From positions 23,294 through 87,293 of the forward strand of contig CALEDJ010000058.1 in NCBI GenBank assembly GCA_937951485.1: a DNA stretch of 64,000 nt, in the 5' to 3' direction. This document shows positions 1 through 8,820 of the stretch, one piece after another (positions within the stretch are counted from its first letter, which is position 1; every line of letters starts with the position of its first letter). The position numbers and the translations under genes were made by a program. This DNA comes from an uncultured bacterium. GTDB lineage: Bacteria; Hydrogenedentota; Hydrogenedentia; Hydrogenedentales; CAILVY01. The notes beneath the pieces are model-generated. The model made no database searches, had not been told where the DNA came from, and was given only the letters and a program-made list of their open reading frames with translations.

Positions 1-357
1 TCCGCGGGCATGGACTACCAGGAAATCATCGCGGGCACCGTCGGCAAGCAGAACACCTACGGCACCATCGTGGGCCGCATCGCGCCGGGGCCGTTCACCT
101 TCGCGCGCGTCAGCACCTTCGACAACGAAGGCGTCATCGGCGCGTATGTGGGCGAGGGCCGTTTCACGGACGACAAGATGCAGACTTTCGGCGGCTACGG
201 CGTGGTCGAAATCCCCGATTTGCAGGAACTCCTCCGGCATATTTGTGAAAACGGCTTTGAACACCACGTTGCGATGAACAAGAGCCGCGTCGCGCGGTCG
301 GTCTATGAAGCCTTCGACACCTATCTTGGATGGGATGTTTACTGGCACGGAGGCTGA
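1..357 (+). CDS. L-fucose/L-arabinose isomerase family protein, C-terminal part (5' truncated by window edge)
   Basis: The reading frame is open from base 1, so the gene begins before the window and only about 118 C-terminal residues are present. The fragment has the C-terminal pattern of L-fucose isomerase-like proteins: FTFARVST, the TFGGYGVVEIP stretch, the NGFEHHVA motif with paired histidines, and the ending YLGWDVYWH. Such enzymes interconvert aldose and ketose sugars with a divalent metal. The gene is followed by a secreted ThuA protein and an RbsC-type sugar permease on the same strand, which fits a sugar uptake and catabolism cluster. The substrate cannot be read from the fragment. 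Confidence 0.8.
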   Translation, partial: SAGMDYQEIIAGTVGKQNTYGTIVGRIAPGPFTFARVSTFDNEGVIGAYVGEGRFTDDKMQTFGGYGVVEIPDLQELLRHICENGFEHHVAMNKSRVARSVYEAFDTYLGWDVYWHGG

Positions 358-417
358 AGAGCCGCTGCCTGACGCCGAGGCGCTGACTATTCCGATCCAG
401 AGGAGACGTATCAGATC

Positions 418-1662
418 ATGCATTCCATTCGGTTTTGTTTGTTCATGCTGCTCTTGCCCGCAGGCGGCGTGATGAGCCAAGAGATCATCAGGACATCGGC
501 GATTGCGCCGGATGATCCCCTGTTGCCCGACGGATTTCGTATCGCGGCGCATCTCGATTGCGGCAATCAGACGCAGATCGCGCAAGAAACAGGACCGCGC
601 ATCGCGGTGGTCTCCGGCGAGGCTTATCACTTTCCGGGAATCGAGGGACCGCTGGCTGCGGCAGCCTGTTCCAAAGATCAGGTGGTGATCGCCGTGAGCG
701 GAATGGCTCCGGATACGGAATACGTGCTTGGGTTCACCTGGTGGGATGCGAACGAGCAAGGACGCGTTCAGTCCGTGCGTTTTCAGGCGGGCGAGGGGGA
801 CGGATGGCAGACGGTGCTGCCGCCGGTGCGCGCCTGCGCATATCTAATGGACAAATCCACCTGGGCGCGGGTGTTGCTGCCCATTACGGAGGAATATCGC
901 GAAGATGGCCAGGCGCAGGTTGCGTTTGTGCGCGAAGCGGGACCCGATGCGGTCGTCAACGAGATCTGGCTGTTGGAAAGGGCCGAATCTTCCACGCGCA
1001 AGCGCGTGCTGATTGTTACCGGCGACGACTATGTGGGGCACCGTTGGCGTGAAACCGCCCCGTATCTGGCCAATCTGATCCGCGAAGATGAACGCCTGGA
1101 GGTTTCCATCACGGAATGCCCCGCCATTTATGGTTCGCCGTTGCTCGATTACTACGACGCCACCGTGATTCATTTTAAGGACTATGCCGAGCGCCTGCCG
1201 TTGGGATCGGAAACACGAACGGGCCTGGAACGCCATATCGCCGGCGGACGCGGCCTGGTCATCACGCATTTCGGGTGCGGCGCGTTTCAGGAGTGGGATG
1301 GTTTCGTGAAGATTGCCGGGCGCGTCTGGAATCCCGCAATGCGCGCCCATGACCCCCACGGCCTTTTTGAAGTGCGCATCGCCGACGCAACGCATCCCAT
1401 CACCCGTGACATGGAGGCCTTCACGGTGGAGGATGAACTGTACACCTGCCTCGACGGCGAGACGCCCATCCGCGTATTGTTCGAGGCGACCTCTGTCGTG
1501 GACCAGCAGGTTTATCCGATTGGTTTCGTGGTGGAAGGAACGCCGGGGCGCGTTTTTCACGGCACCCTCGGTCACGATGTCCGCGCGTTCAGCGCGCCCG
1601 GCGCGCGCGCCATGTACTGTCGCGCCGCGGCGTGGACGGCGGGCCTTGACCCCGCACCGTGA
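418..1662 (+). CDS. Secreted ThuA-like domain protein
   Basis: 414 aa. A signal peptide (basic MHSIR, hydrophobic FCLFMLLLPAGG) ends near residue 20. Residues about 25-190 form an unassigned, probably beta-rich region. Residues about 193-405 match ThuA-like domains (class I glutamine-amidotransferase fold): RVLIVTGDD at the start, GRGLVITHFGCGAFQEWDGF in the middle, AHDPHG, DATHPITRDM, DELYTCL and GTLGHD. ThuA proteins accompany disaccharide oxidation and turnover genes, but their biochemistry is poorly defined. The gene lies between an isomerase and an ABC permease with an 18-bp gap to the latter, suggesting co-transcription. The domain call is firm, the reaction is not. Confidence 0.85.
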   Translation: MHSIRFCLFMLLLPAGGVMSQEIIRTSAIAPDDPLLPDGFRIAAHLDCGNQTQIAQETGPRIAVVSGEAYHFPGIEGPLAAAACSKDQVVIAVSGMAPDTEYVLGFTWWDANEQGRVQSVRFQAGEGDGWQTVLPPVRACAYLMDKSTWARVLLPITEEYREDGQAQVAFVREAGPDAVVNEIWLLERAESSTRKRVLIVTGDDYVGHRWRETAPYLANLIREDERLEVSITECPAIYGSPLLDYYDATVIHFKDYAERLPLGSETRTGLERHIAGGRGLVITHFGCGAFQEWDGFVKIAGRVWNPAMRAHDPHGLFEVRIADATHPITRDMEAFTVEDELYTCLDGETPIRVLFEATSVVDQQVYPIGFVVEGTPGRVFHGTLGHDVRAFSAPGARAMYCRAAAWTAGLDPAP

Positions 1663-1680
1663 CCAAATGAAAGAGAATGT

Positions 1681-2619
1681 ATGAAACGATTCATCGCAAA
1701 GCATTCCCCGCTGTTCATTCTGGCTGCGTTGTGCCTGCTGCTTGCCGTCATGTCACCGCAATTCCGCAGTTGGGCCAATCTGCAGGATGTCAGCGGCCGC
1801 ACCGCCGTCATCGGCATTATCGCGGTGGGGGAATTGCTGGTCATCCTCACGGCCAACATTGACCTGTCCGTCGGCAGCGTCGCGGCCGTCAGCAGCGTGG
1901 TGGGCTGCATGGCGATGAAAGAATGGGACTTCCCGGTGCCGTTGGGCGTGGCGGCGGGCATGCTCACCGGCCTGCTCTGCGGGTGCATCAACGGCTTCTT
2001 CGTCACCAAGGGCCGCATCCCCGCATTCATTGTCACTCTGGGCATGATGATGGCCGCGCGCGGCGCAACGTTGATTCTCTCCGGCGGCAAGCCCGTATTC
2101 GGCCTGCCGGCCTCTTTCGGCTGGTTGGGCGGTTCGGTGGTCTGGTGGATGCCGGTTTGCATCACGCTGGCCGTCGTCATCCTCTTTGCGGTCGTGTTGA
2201 ACATGACGCGCTTCGGGCGCGCCCTCTACGCAACCGGCGGCAGCCTGCAGGCCGCCCGCCTCTCCGGCATCAACGTGGACCGCGTGCGCGCCGGCGCGTT
2301 TGCGCTGTGCGGACTTCTGGCGGGCGCGGCGGGCATGATACTCGCCTCGCGCACCAGCGTCGCCTCGCCCAATGCCGCAGAAATGTATGAATTGGACGCC
2401 ATCGCCGCCTGTGTCATCGGCGGCGCAAGCCTGATGGGCGGCGAAGGGGGCGCATTCGCCGCGCTTGCGGGCGCGCTGATCATGATGGTGCTCCGCAATT
2501 TCTGCACCCTCGAAGACATCAACTTCTATTGGCAGCAGGTCTTGGTGGGCAGCCTTGTCATCGCCCTCGTTTTCTACGACAACCGCCGCAAACGCAAAGC
2601 GGGACTTCTGAGGGATTGA
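1681..2619 (+). CDS. ABC transporter permease, ribose/xylose (RbsC) type
   Basis: 312 aa, very hydrophobic, with about eight to ten membrane segments. It matches the BPD_transp_2 (RbsC/XylH/AraH) family: LTANIDLSVGSV near residue 60, the GRIPAFIVTLG stretch, TRFGRALYATGG in the cytoplasmic loop that contacts the ATPase, and CVIGGASLMGGEGG near residue 245. It forms the inner-membrane channel of a CUT2-type monosaccharide importer. No ATPase or binding protein is encoded downstream, so they probably lie upstream of the window. The start follows AAAGAGAATGT, and the 18-bp gap to the ThuA gene supports an operon. Confidence 0.92.
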   Translation: MKRFIAKHSPLFILAALCLLLAVMSPQFRSWANLQDVSGRTAVIGIIAVGELLVILTANIDLSVGSVAAVSSVVGCMAMKEWDFPVPLGVAAGMLTGLLCGCINGFFVTKGRIPAFIVTLGMMMAARGATLILSGGKPVFGLPASFGWLGGSVVWWMPVCITLAVVILFAVVLNMTRFGRALYATGGSLQAARLSGINVDRVRAGAFALCGLLAGAAGMILASRTSVASPNAAEMYELDAIAACVIGGASLMGGEGGAFAALAGALIMMVLRNFCTLEDINFYWQQVLVGSLVIALVFYDNRRKRKAGLLRD

Positions 2620-2649
2620 TTGACCTGAACCGGCAGGCGGGGAGGAGGA

Positions 2650-3072
2650 ATGAACATGGTGTTTCAGGAATCGTTGACCTTTGACACAAAAAACTCCGGC
2701 GACATGCGCGACATTACCCGGCAGGTGCAGGCCATACTCGACCGGTCAGGCATCCGCACAGGAATTGCCCATGTCTTCAATGTCGGCAGTACGGCCGCTG
2801 TCGGCACGATTGAATTTGAACCAGGGTTGGAAAAGGACCTGCCCCGCGAATTGGGCCGGCTTTTCCCCCCCGGGCGGCATTACGGCCATGAAGCCGCCTG
2901 GCATGACGGCAACGGCCATTCCCACTTGCAGGCGACATTGCTGGGACCCGATTGCACCGTGCCCGTTCAGGACGGCCGCCTCAAACTCGGCGTCTGGCAA
3001 CAACTCTTCCATTTGGAGTGCGATATCAAGCCTCGCCGCCGCGAAGTCATGGTGACGATTGTCGGCGAATAG
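2650..3072 (+). CDS. YjbQ/UPF0047 family protein (secondary thiamine-phosphate synthase-like)
   Basis: 140 aa, the usual length of the YjbQ family. Visible signatures are HDGNGHSHLQATLLGP with the conserved histidines, VPVQDGRLKLGVWQQLF, and the C-terminal CDIKPRRREVMVTIVG. Family members form trimers, and some can condense HMP-PP and HET-P to thiamine phosphate when overproduced, although the physiological role is unclear. A GGAGGAGGA ribosome site precedes ATG 2650 and the permease gene ends 30 bp upstream. The convergent neighbour is a ThiS-ThiF fusion, so a thiamine link is possible but unproven. Confidence 0.88.
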   Translation: MNMVFQESLTFDTKNSGDMRDITRQVQAILDRSGIRTGIAHVFNVGSTAAVGTIEFEPGLEKDLPRELGRLFPPGRHYGHEAAWHDGNGHSHLQATLLGPDCTVPVQDGRLKLGVWQQLFHLECDIKPRRREVMVTIVGE

Positions 3073-3104
3073 TCGGCGCCACCAATCTGGCGTCCTAAGA
3101 ATTG

Positions 3105-3926
3105 TTATTTTTCCGGGTCATCCCCCAGCAGCAGGCGCAGCACGGCGTTGGCCTGGTGGTGCGCGGCCACGCCGACACGCGGCGCCATCAGACCAGTACC
3201 GGGCGCGGCCGCCGTATTCAGGTCGCCCACCACCACCATCGCTTTTCCCATGCGCCGCGTTATCACCGTGTTCGCGGGAAGATGTCCCGCCAGCCCCGAC
3301 GCGAGTACGATGGGCCGGTCCGGAAAGGCGCGCCCATAACTCTCCGCTATCATTGCCTTCACCTCCGCAGTGTCGAAAGCCTCGACCACTACATCCACAT
3401 CGCCGAAAATCTGCGGCACGTTTTCGGCGGTCAGCCGTACGCAGTGGGTTTCGATGCGGACATAGGGGTTGATTCGGCGCAGATTGACGGCGCAGGCTTC
3501 CGTTTTAAGCATTCCGATCTGATCAACAAAGTATTGCTGCCGGTTCAAATTGCTCGGCTCTACCACGTCAAAATCCGCCAGGACCAATCGTCCCACCCCG
3601 ATGCGCGCCAGCGCCACCGCGACGGCGGAACCCAAGCCGCCCAATCCAGCGATGCCCACCGCGGCTTTTTTCAACACGGCGTGTATGCCGGGCGTATGCC
3701 GCGCCGCCATCAACGCCTCCAACTCCGCTTCGCCGGGCATCTCCCCCCGCCGGATCAGCACCACGGCATCGCCGGGTGACAAGGCACGGTCTTCGTTGAT
3801 GGGATATCCGTTCACGACCATGACATCCGCGTCGGGTTTGTACTGTTGACGCAACGCATACAATGTGCAATGCGCCGGCACGCGGACGGCCTGTTCGCAA
3901 AGCATTATCTCCATTTCATCCGACAT
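3105..3926 (-). CDS. ThiS-ThiF fusion, sulfur-carrier adenylyltransferase-like protein
   Basis: 273 aa. Residues 1-62 resemble a ThiS ubiquitin-fold carrier (VNGYPINEDRALSPGDAVVLIRRGE). Residues 85-270 are a ThiF/MoeB E1-like domain with the nucleotide-binding GIAGLGGLGSAVAVALAR, DFDVVEPSNLNRQQYF and KTEACAVNLRRINP. This matches the short ThiF 'family 2' in which a ThiS domain is fused in front of the adenylyltransferase. The carrier lacks a C-terminal GG and its end is buried in the fusion, so it cannot be thiocarboxylated at a free tail. E1-type CxxC zinc motifs are absent. No other thi gene is seen nearby except yjbQ, convergent with a 32-bp gap. Confidence 0.82.
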   Translation of the reverse strand: MSDEMEIMLCEQAVRVPAHCTLYALRQQYKPDADVMVVNGYPINEDRALSPGDAVVLIRRGEMPGEAELEALMAARHTPGIHAVLKKAAVGIAGLGGLGSAVAVALARIGVGRLVLADFDVVEPSNLNRQQYFVDQIGMLKTEACAVNLRRINPYVRIETHCVRLTAENVPQIFGDVDVVVEAFDTAEVKAMIAESYGRAFPDRPIVLASGLAGHLPANTVITRRMGKAMVVVGDLNTAAAPGTGLMAPRVGVAAHHQANAVLRLLLGDDPEK

Positions 3927-4205
3927 CCGCGAACTCCTTCAAGATCAAGGGACGCAGCCTTTCGTCCCAGAGAGAGAGACAACAGCATACAGGATTCTAC
4001 GCCGGGCTGGACAAATTGTGTTGTTCGAGGGACTGTGCTTGTTGTCCTTTTCGTCTTTTCCCTGTGAATTTGTCCCTGCCCTGCATGTATGGTAAAGTTT
4101 CCCCAAAAAATGCGTCGGGGGCATTTATCAAAACATACGATTACCGGCGCGCAGATGCCGGTTCGGGTTATTCTCAACCGAAAACGGACACAGGAGGAAA
4201 CACAT

Positions 4206-5216
4206 ATGGTTCGCATTGCGGGTATTGTGGCGTTGTCTTTGGCGTTGCTGGCGGGATACGCCGTCGCCGATGACGATGATTTTATCATGGGCAATTATCA
4301 CGGCCGGTTCGATACAGACGCCCGGCAGGCGCGCACCGTGCGCGCCGAGGTTGCCGCGACCGCAAAATTGCGCTATCGCGCCGTGTTCCATATCGGAGGC
4401 GAGGGGCTGGACACCCGGCGGGTGGAAATCACCGGCAAGCGTGACCGGGAGGAAGACAAACACGCCGCGTTCTCCGGGGAAGTGGACCTCGGCGAAGCGT
4501 TGGGCGGTTTGTATGCCATAGAGGGACGCATTGAAAATGAAACCTTCGCTGGAACCCTCAAGGGCAAGGGTCGCCGTGCCGAAACGGCGGCATTCACCCT
4601 GAAGCGCGTCTTTCTGGAACCGCCCACGCGGGGCATGGCGCCCCCGGAAGGGGCCGTTGTCCTCATGGACGGCCAGAGCATGGACGCCTGGCATACGCTG
4701 CCGCATTGGCAACTGCTGGGCGACGGCAGCGCCCAAGTCGTGCCGACCAATCTGGTCAGTAAACAGGAATTCGGCGACGCATTGATTCATGTCGAATTCC
4801 TTATCCCCTTCATGCCCAACGCAACCGGCCAAGCGCGCGGAAACAGCGGCGTTTATGTGCAGGGTCGCTATGAGGTTCAGGTGCTCGACAGTTTCGCGGA
4901 CCTGCCTGCAGACAATCTCTGCGGCGGCATCTACAAGAAGGCTGTGCCTTTGGTCTGCGCCTCGCTGCCGCCATTGCAATGGCAGACCTACGACATCACC
5001 TTCCGCGCGCCGCGCTTCGACGCCAACGGCAACAAGATTCAGCACGCGGAAATCACCGTCGTGCACAACGGCATCACCATCCATGACAATGTGGTTCTTG
5101 ACGGAGTGACTGCCGGCGGTGTCAGTGCGGAGGAAGCCCCCGCGGGTCCGCTGATGTTGCAGGATCACGGTGATCCTGTCCGTTTCCGCAATATCTGGGT
5201 GAAGCCGCTGGACTAA
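4206..5216 (+). CDS. Secreted DUF1080 (3-keto-disaccharide hydrolase-like) protein
   Basis: 336 aa from ATG 4206, chosen over the ORF start 4089 because ACAGGAGGAAA lies directly upstream and the protein then begins with a signal peptide (MVRIAGIVALSLALLAGYAVA). Residues about 25-140 are a small beta domain. Residues about 145-335 are DUF1080, a concanavalin-like fold, with GNSGVYVQGRYEVQVLDS, QWQTYDITFRAPRFD and DHGDPVRFRNIWVK. DUF1080 proteins include hydrolases of 3-keto-glycosides, and the family is hugely expanded in PVC-type bacteria. The gene is transcribed alone, divergent from the thiF-like gene. Export to periplasm or surface is predicted; substrate unknown. Confidence 0.88.
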   Translation: MVRIAGIVALSLALLAGYAVADDDDFIMGNYHGRFDTDARQARTVRAEVAATAKLRYRAVFHIGGEGLDTRRVEITGKRDREEDKHAAFSGEVDLGEALGGLYAIEGRIENETFAGTLKGKGRRAETAAFTLKRVFLEPPTRGMAPPEGAVVLMDGQSMDAWHTLPHWQLLGDGSAQVVPTNLVSKQEFGDALIHVEFLIPFMPNATGQARGNSGVYVQGRYEVQVLDSFADLPADNLCGGIYKKAVPLVCASLPPLQWQTYDITFRAPRFDANGNKIQHAEITVVHNGITIHDNVVLDGVTAGGVSAEEAPAGPLMLQDHGDPVRFRNIWVKPLD

Positions 5217-5300
5217 TCAAAGGTGCCAGTCGCGCCCGGCGGGTATGCGGCGCATGCCGCATGCTTCGCCCAAGCCCGGAGACAGGAAAAAGGGTTGCCC

Positions 5301-6029
5301 GTGCATTTGTCTTTAATCATTCCCGCGTACAACGAAGAAGACAGGGTCGGTTACACGCTTCAGGTGGTAACGGCCTATCTGGACGCGCAGCCCTATGACG
5401 CGGAGGTCATCGTCGTGGACGACGGGAGCACGGACGCAACCGGCGCGGTGGTGCGCCCGTTCATCGAACGCCAGGGGAAGACGCCGGTACGTTATGTCCG
5501 CTACGAGAAGAACAGGGGCAAGGGCTACGCCGTGCGTTTGGCGATGCTGGAGCATGCCGGGGGGCAATACCGGGTATACTACGACGCCGACGCTTCCACC
5601 CCCATCACGGAATTGGAGCAAATGTGGCCATATTTTGAAAACGGGGTGGACATTGTCATCGGTTCCCGGGCGTTGCCAGGGTCCGAAATCGCTGTGCGTC
5701 AGGCGCGATACCGCGAACTGATGGGGCGCACGTACAACCTTATCCTGAGATTGCTCCGGCTTACCCGGTTCAGGGATACGCAATGCGGTTTCAAAGGCTT
5801 CACCGCCGAAGCCTGCGCGGTCGTTTTTCCCCGGCAAACGATCAATCGGTTCAGTTTTGATGCCGAACTGTTGTTCATTGCCTGGAAACACGGACTGCGT
5901 ATCGTGGAAATTCCCGTGAAATGGATCAACAGCCCTCGGTCCCGCGTGCGGGTCATCCAGGATTCCGCGAAGATGTTTCTGGACCTCATCACCATCCGTA
6001 TCAAGGACTGGCGGGGCCGTTACGCATAG
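5301..6029 (+). CDS. Glycosyltransferase family 2, polyprenyl-phosphate sugar synthase (DPM1/GtrB-like)
   Basis: 242 aa from GTG 5301. That start follows AGGAAAAAGGG and gives the usual N terminus of the family; the longer GTG start at 5223 adds an unrelated 26-residue lead. The GT-A fold is clear: LSLIIPAYNEEDR, VIVVDDGSTDAT, NRGKGYAVRLAML, the DADAS metal motif and RDTQCGFKGF. Members transfer a sugar from a nucleotide donor to a polyprenyl phosphate at the cytoplasmic membrane face. No C-terminal membrane helices are present, so it is the short soluble-catalytic type. It overlaps tail to tail by 29 bp with a PMT-like transferase that would use such a lipid-linked sugar. Confidence 0.88.
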   Translation: MHLSLIIPAYNEEDRVGYTLQVVTAYLDAQPYDAEVIVVDDGSTDATGAVVRPFIERQGKTPVRYVRYEKNRGKGYAVRLAMLEHAGGQYRVYYDADASTPITELEQMWPYFENGVDIVIGSRALPGSEIAVRQARYRELMGRTYNLILRLLRLTRFRDTQCGFKGFTAEACAVVFPRQTINRFSFDAELLFIAWKHGLRIVEIPVKWINSPRSRVRVIQDSAKMFLDLITIRIKDWRGRYA

Positions 6030-7644
6030 TCCCCCTCCTGGATGCCATGAATGCCTCCCATAAATCCTGCCGGATGTATGCGAGCAGCAGCACACTGGGG
6101 CGCAGCGCATGGTATTCGACCATGTATTCCGATTTCAGCGCGGTGTCCAGCCGTTCCTGCAGCGCCGGATCGGCGATGATAAACGGCGCATCCGGCGGCT
6201 CCGGAAAGCGTGTCCAATATCCCACCCGGCGATAGCCCCGGAGATACCAGGGCAACGGCCAATAGTCGCCATCGGGACGGATGATATTGATGTGCATCGC
6301 GCGCCCGTCGGGATGAATCGCGGCTATCTCGTCCACCCGCCGCACCAGCCGCATCAGCGCGGTACTCGTGTGCGCATAGACATAGGGGTTGCGCGGGTCC
6401 GCCGCATAGTGCGTGATTCCGAGCATCGTCTGCTGTGCCAACTGCGCCGCACCCGCCAGCATCAGGACCGCAATCACGACCTTCACGGAAAAGGTTCTGC
6501 CCAGCCCCACCAATGCCGCCGCGCCCACCCCGGCCACAATGGTCATCGCATGCAGAAAGACCAGCAAATTCCACGGGGTCTTGTAAGGAATTGCGGAAAA
6601 TAAAAATACAAGAAAAAGCATATATACAGATAAAAAACGAATAAAATGAATGCTTCCTGCCAACCGAGATATCCCTCCCGCTTCACCCGAATCAAGGGGG
6701 CAATCTTGGAAATTCGCCCGTTTCAGGAGCGACGCGATCACCCCGATTGCCGCCAATCCGACAATGATTCCCTCACTCCATCGGGGGCCGGCGCTGCGAT
6801 AGGTGAAGAGCAGCAGATGCAGGTAGTAGTGCCAGGGTTTGTCGTGAATGCCGGAACTGCCCGTGCCGTCCGCGCGGGCGAGGTAGGTGCTGAACGCAAG
6901 GATGGAGTCAATCGGACCGCGGGCATGGGTGAAAAAGGACGAGAACAGCGTGACGGAGACGGCGGCACCCACGGCCAGGCCAACCGCCATGTGCGCCGGG
7001 CGAATGCCTCGGAGGCTTTCGCGCAGGGAAGCCCCTTCCAAAAAGCATGCCAACAGCCATGTGACGACCAGCGCGCCGCCCATCGCTGCGTAAAGAATGA
7101 CACAGGTTTCCTTGGTGGCGTGCATCAGCCCGAGGGCCGCACCGCAGGCGGCCGCCCAGCCGAAGCCGGGCCGCTGTACATATCGCCAGCCTGTGACCAC
7201 TGCCGCGGTGCCAAAAAAGACCAGCATCGGCTCTTGGATATAGTATCGGCTGTAGAAAACCAGTCCATGCGAAACCGCTGCGAAAAGCGCCGCCCAAAGC
7301 GTTGCGGCGATACCCAGTTCCCGGCGCATCAGCCAGATCAACAGCACCATGCCGAATCCGAAAACCACGGGTATAGTCCGAAAATCGGTTTCGGTGCTTT
7401 CCGCCAACGTTCGCGCACCGCTCAAGCGGAGGATCGGCAGGGCGCAGTAATATAGCGTCGGCCCGTGATGCTCATGGGGATCGTATTGGTAAATCCCTTT
7501 CTCAAGCAGGATGCCCGTGCGCACGGCCTGGTTGGCTTCGTCGCCGTGCATGGGCCGCGCACCCAACTGTGTCACCCGCAACCACAGTCCCATGGCAGCG
7601 ATGACTGCAAAAGTCAGCAAAAAAATAAGGTTGCGCAAATTCAC
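6001..7644 (-). CDS. Agl23/TIGR03663-type membrane glycosyltransferase (PMT/GT-C like)
   Basis: 547 aa with about ten or more membrane helices. The N terminus has the GT-C pattern: a helix, then LGARPMHGDEANQ with the acidic residue after HG, followed by YDPHEHHGPTLYY. These are marks of the TIGR03663 / 'flippase activity-associated Agl23' group, related to protein O-mannosyltransferases. Other marks are FYSRYYIQEPML and the C-terminal soluble part with PLPWYLRGYRRVGYW. It probably moves a sugar from a polyprenyl-phosphate donor on the outer face of the membrane. It follows the receiver-GGDEF gene by 12 bp on the same strand and is convergent with the GT2. Confidence 0.85.
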   Translation of the reverse strand: MNLRNLIFLLTFAVIAAMGLWLRVTQLGARPMHGDEANQAVRTGILLEKGIYQYDPHEHHGPTLYYCALPILRLSGARTLAESTETDFRTIPVVFGFGMVLLIWLMRRELGIAATLWAALFAAVSHGLVFYSRYYIQEPMLVFFGTAAVVTGWRYVQRPGFGWAAACGAALGLMHATKETCVILYAAMGGALVVTWLLACFLEGASLRESLRGIRPAHMAVGLAVGAAVSVTLFSSFFTHARGPIDSILAFSTYLARADGTGSSGIHDKPWHYYLHLLLFTYRSAGPRWSEGIIVGLAAIGVIASLLKRANFQDCPLDSGEAGGISRLAGSIHFIRFLSVYMLFLVFLFSAIPYKTPWNLLVFLHAMTIVAGVGAAALVGLGRTFSVKVVIAVLMLAGAAQLAQQTMLGITHYAADPRNPYVYAHTSTALMRLVRRVDEIAAIHPDGRAMHINIIRPDGDYWPLPWYLRGYRRVGYWTRFPEPPDAPFIIADPALQERLDTALKSEYMVEYHALRPSVLLLAYIRQDLWEAFMASRRGTMRNGPASP

Positions 7645-7656
7645 GAACGGGCATCC

Positions 7657-8592
7657 CTATATTTCCGTCAACACATCATTGGCTTTCAGGGTTTGCCCGA
7701 TGTCCCGGCTCCAGACGCAAATCGCACCCTTTTGGTGCTGTGCGGCGTGGCGCATGGCATGCTCCAGGCGCGATAGGAGCACGTCCATCTCTGCGCCGTC
7801 CTTGGGCGCGGACACCATGCCGCAACTGAATGTAAGCGACATTCCCGCCACGGCATCGGCCACCAGCGTAATCTTTTTCTGAATGCGTTTTATGAAAGAT
7901 TCTGCGCCGTTTTCATCGGTTTCCGGAAGGAAAACCAGGAAACAATCGCCACGGTATCGCCCTGCAATGTCCATGGACCTCATCCCGTTGAGGATGATAC
8001 CGGCCAGGCAGGTCAGCAGCAAGTCACCCATGGGTGCGCCGTTCTCGGTATTGGCCCGCACAAAGTCGTTCAGATGTATCAATATCATGGTTGCCGGACG
8101 CCGATACCGCGTCACCCTGTCCAGTTCCTGTTTCAGGTCTCTCATGAGGGCGCTGCGGTTGAGCAGATGCGTCATGGGATCCAGGCGCACCAGTTGCTCC
8201 AACGCGCCGCGCCGCGCAAGCACGGCCTGCACCCGGGTTGTCAGCACGACGGGATCAAAAGGTTTGCTGATGCAGTCGTCCACGCCGCCGCGCAAGGCCT
8301 CCACCAGGACATCCGTTTTGTTTTCCGGGGTGAGATAAAAGAACGGGATGTCGCGCGTTGTCGGATTCATCAGCAGTTTTTCCCGCAGGCTGGCGCCGTC
8401 CGTCTCGGCAATATCCAGATCGGCAATGATGGCATCCACCGGCCCTTCCTTGATGCGTTTCAGGGCCTCCCAGCCGTTGCCCGCCGAATGCACGGAAAAG
8501 CCCGCCCGGTTCAGGTAATCCCGAATAATATTCAGCGTGTTGGCGTCATCTTCCACCACAAGAATAGATACAGTCTCTTCATTCCGGTGCAT
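7657..8592 (-). CDS. Response regulator with degenerate GGDEF domain
   Basis: 311 aa from ATG 8592; the ORF-track start 8649 adds 19 residues with no family match. Residues 8-120 are a receiver domain with acidic ILVVEDD, phospho-acceptor Asp in IIADLDI and the K of CISKPFD. Residues about 140-305 are a GGDEF domain (DPMTHLLNRSALMRDL start). The signature reads RGDCF instead of GGDEF, losing the catalytic glutamate. The inhibitory-site RxxD (RSMD) is kept exactly five residues ahead. This suggests a c-di-GMP-binding or allosteric role rather than synthesis. The gene precedes the Agl23-like transferase, so it may control envelope glycosylation. Confidence 0.88.
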   Translation of the reverse strand: MHRNEETVSILVVEDDANTLNIIRDYLNRAGFSVHSAGNGWEALKRIKEGPVDAIIADLDIAETDGASLREKLLMNPTTRDIPFFYLTPENKTDVLVEALRGGVDDCISKPFDPVVLTTRVQAVLARRGALEQLVRLDPMTHLLNRSALMRDLKQELDRVTRYRRPATMILIHLNDFVRANTENGAPMGDLLLTCLAGIILNGMRSMDIAGRYRGDCFLVFLPETDENGAESFIKRIQKKITLVADAVAGMSLTFSCGMVSAPKDGAEMDVLLSRLEHAMRHAAQHQKGAICVWSRDIGQTLKANDVLTEI

Positions 8593-8820
8593 GGCGCTTC
8601 CCCAAGGGTTACTGGCGACGGTTCTGATGTGCGCAAAGCCTGAGCGCATTCACTCTAATGGACCTCTGCGCCGGGATGCAAGATCACGGCACAAACACTG
8701 TAATCCGGGCCGGAAAGCGCGCCCCTTTCACCGTGAATGGTGTTGATTACCGCTGGAAACGCGGTTAAGATGATCGCAATCGTCAACAGCCTGTCATCGC
8801 ATAACAGAGGGAATCATCGA

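Noticed and set aside
3927-4205. TPP riboswitch for the thiF-like gene or its neighbours
   Set aside because: The CUGAGA and related conserved TPP-aptamer segments are not seen in this gap or ahead of yjbQ.
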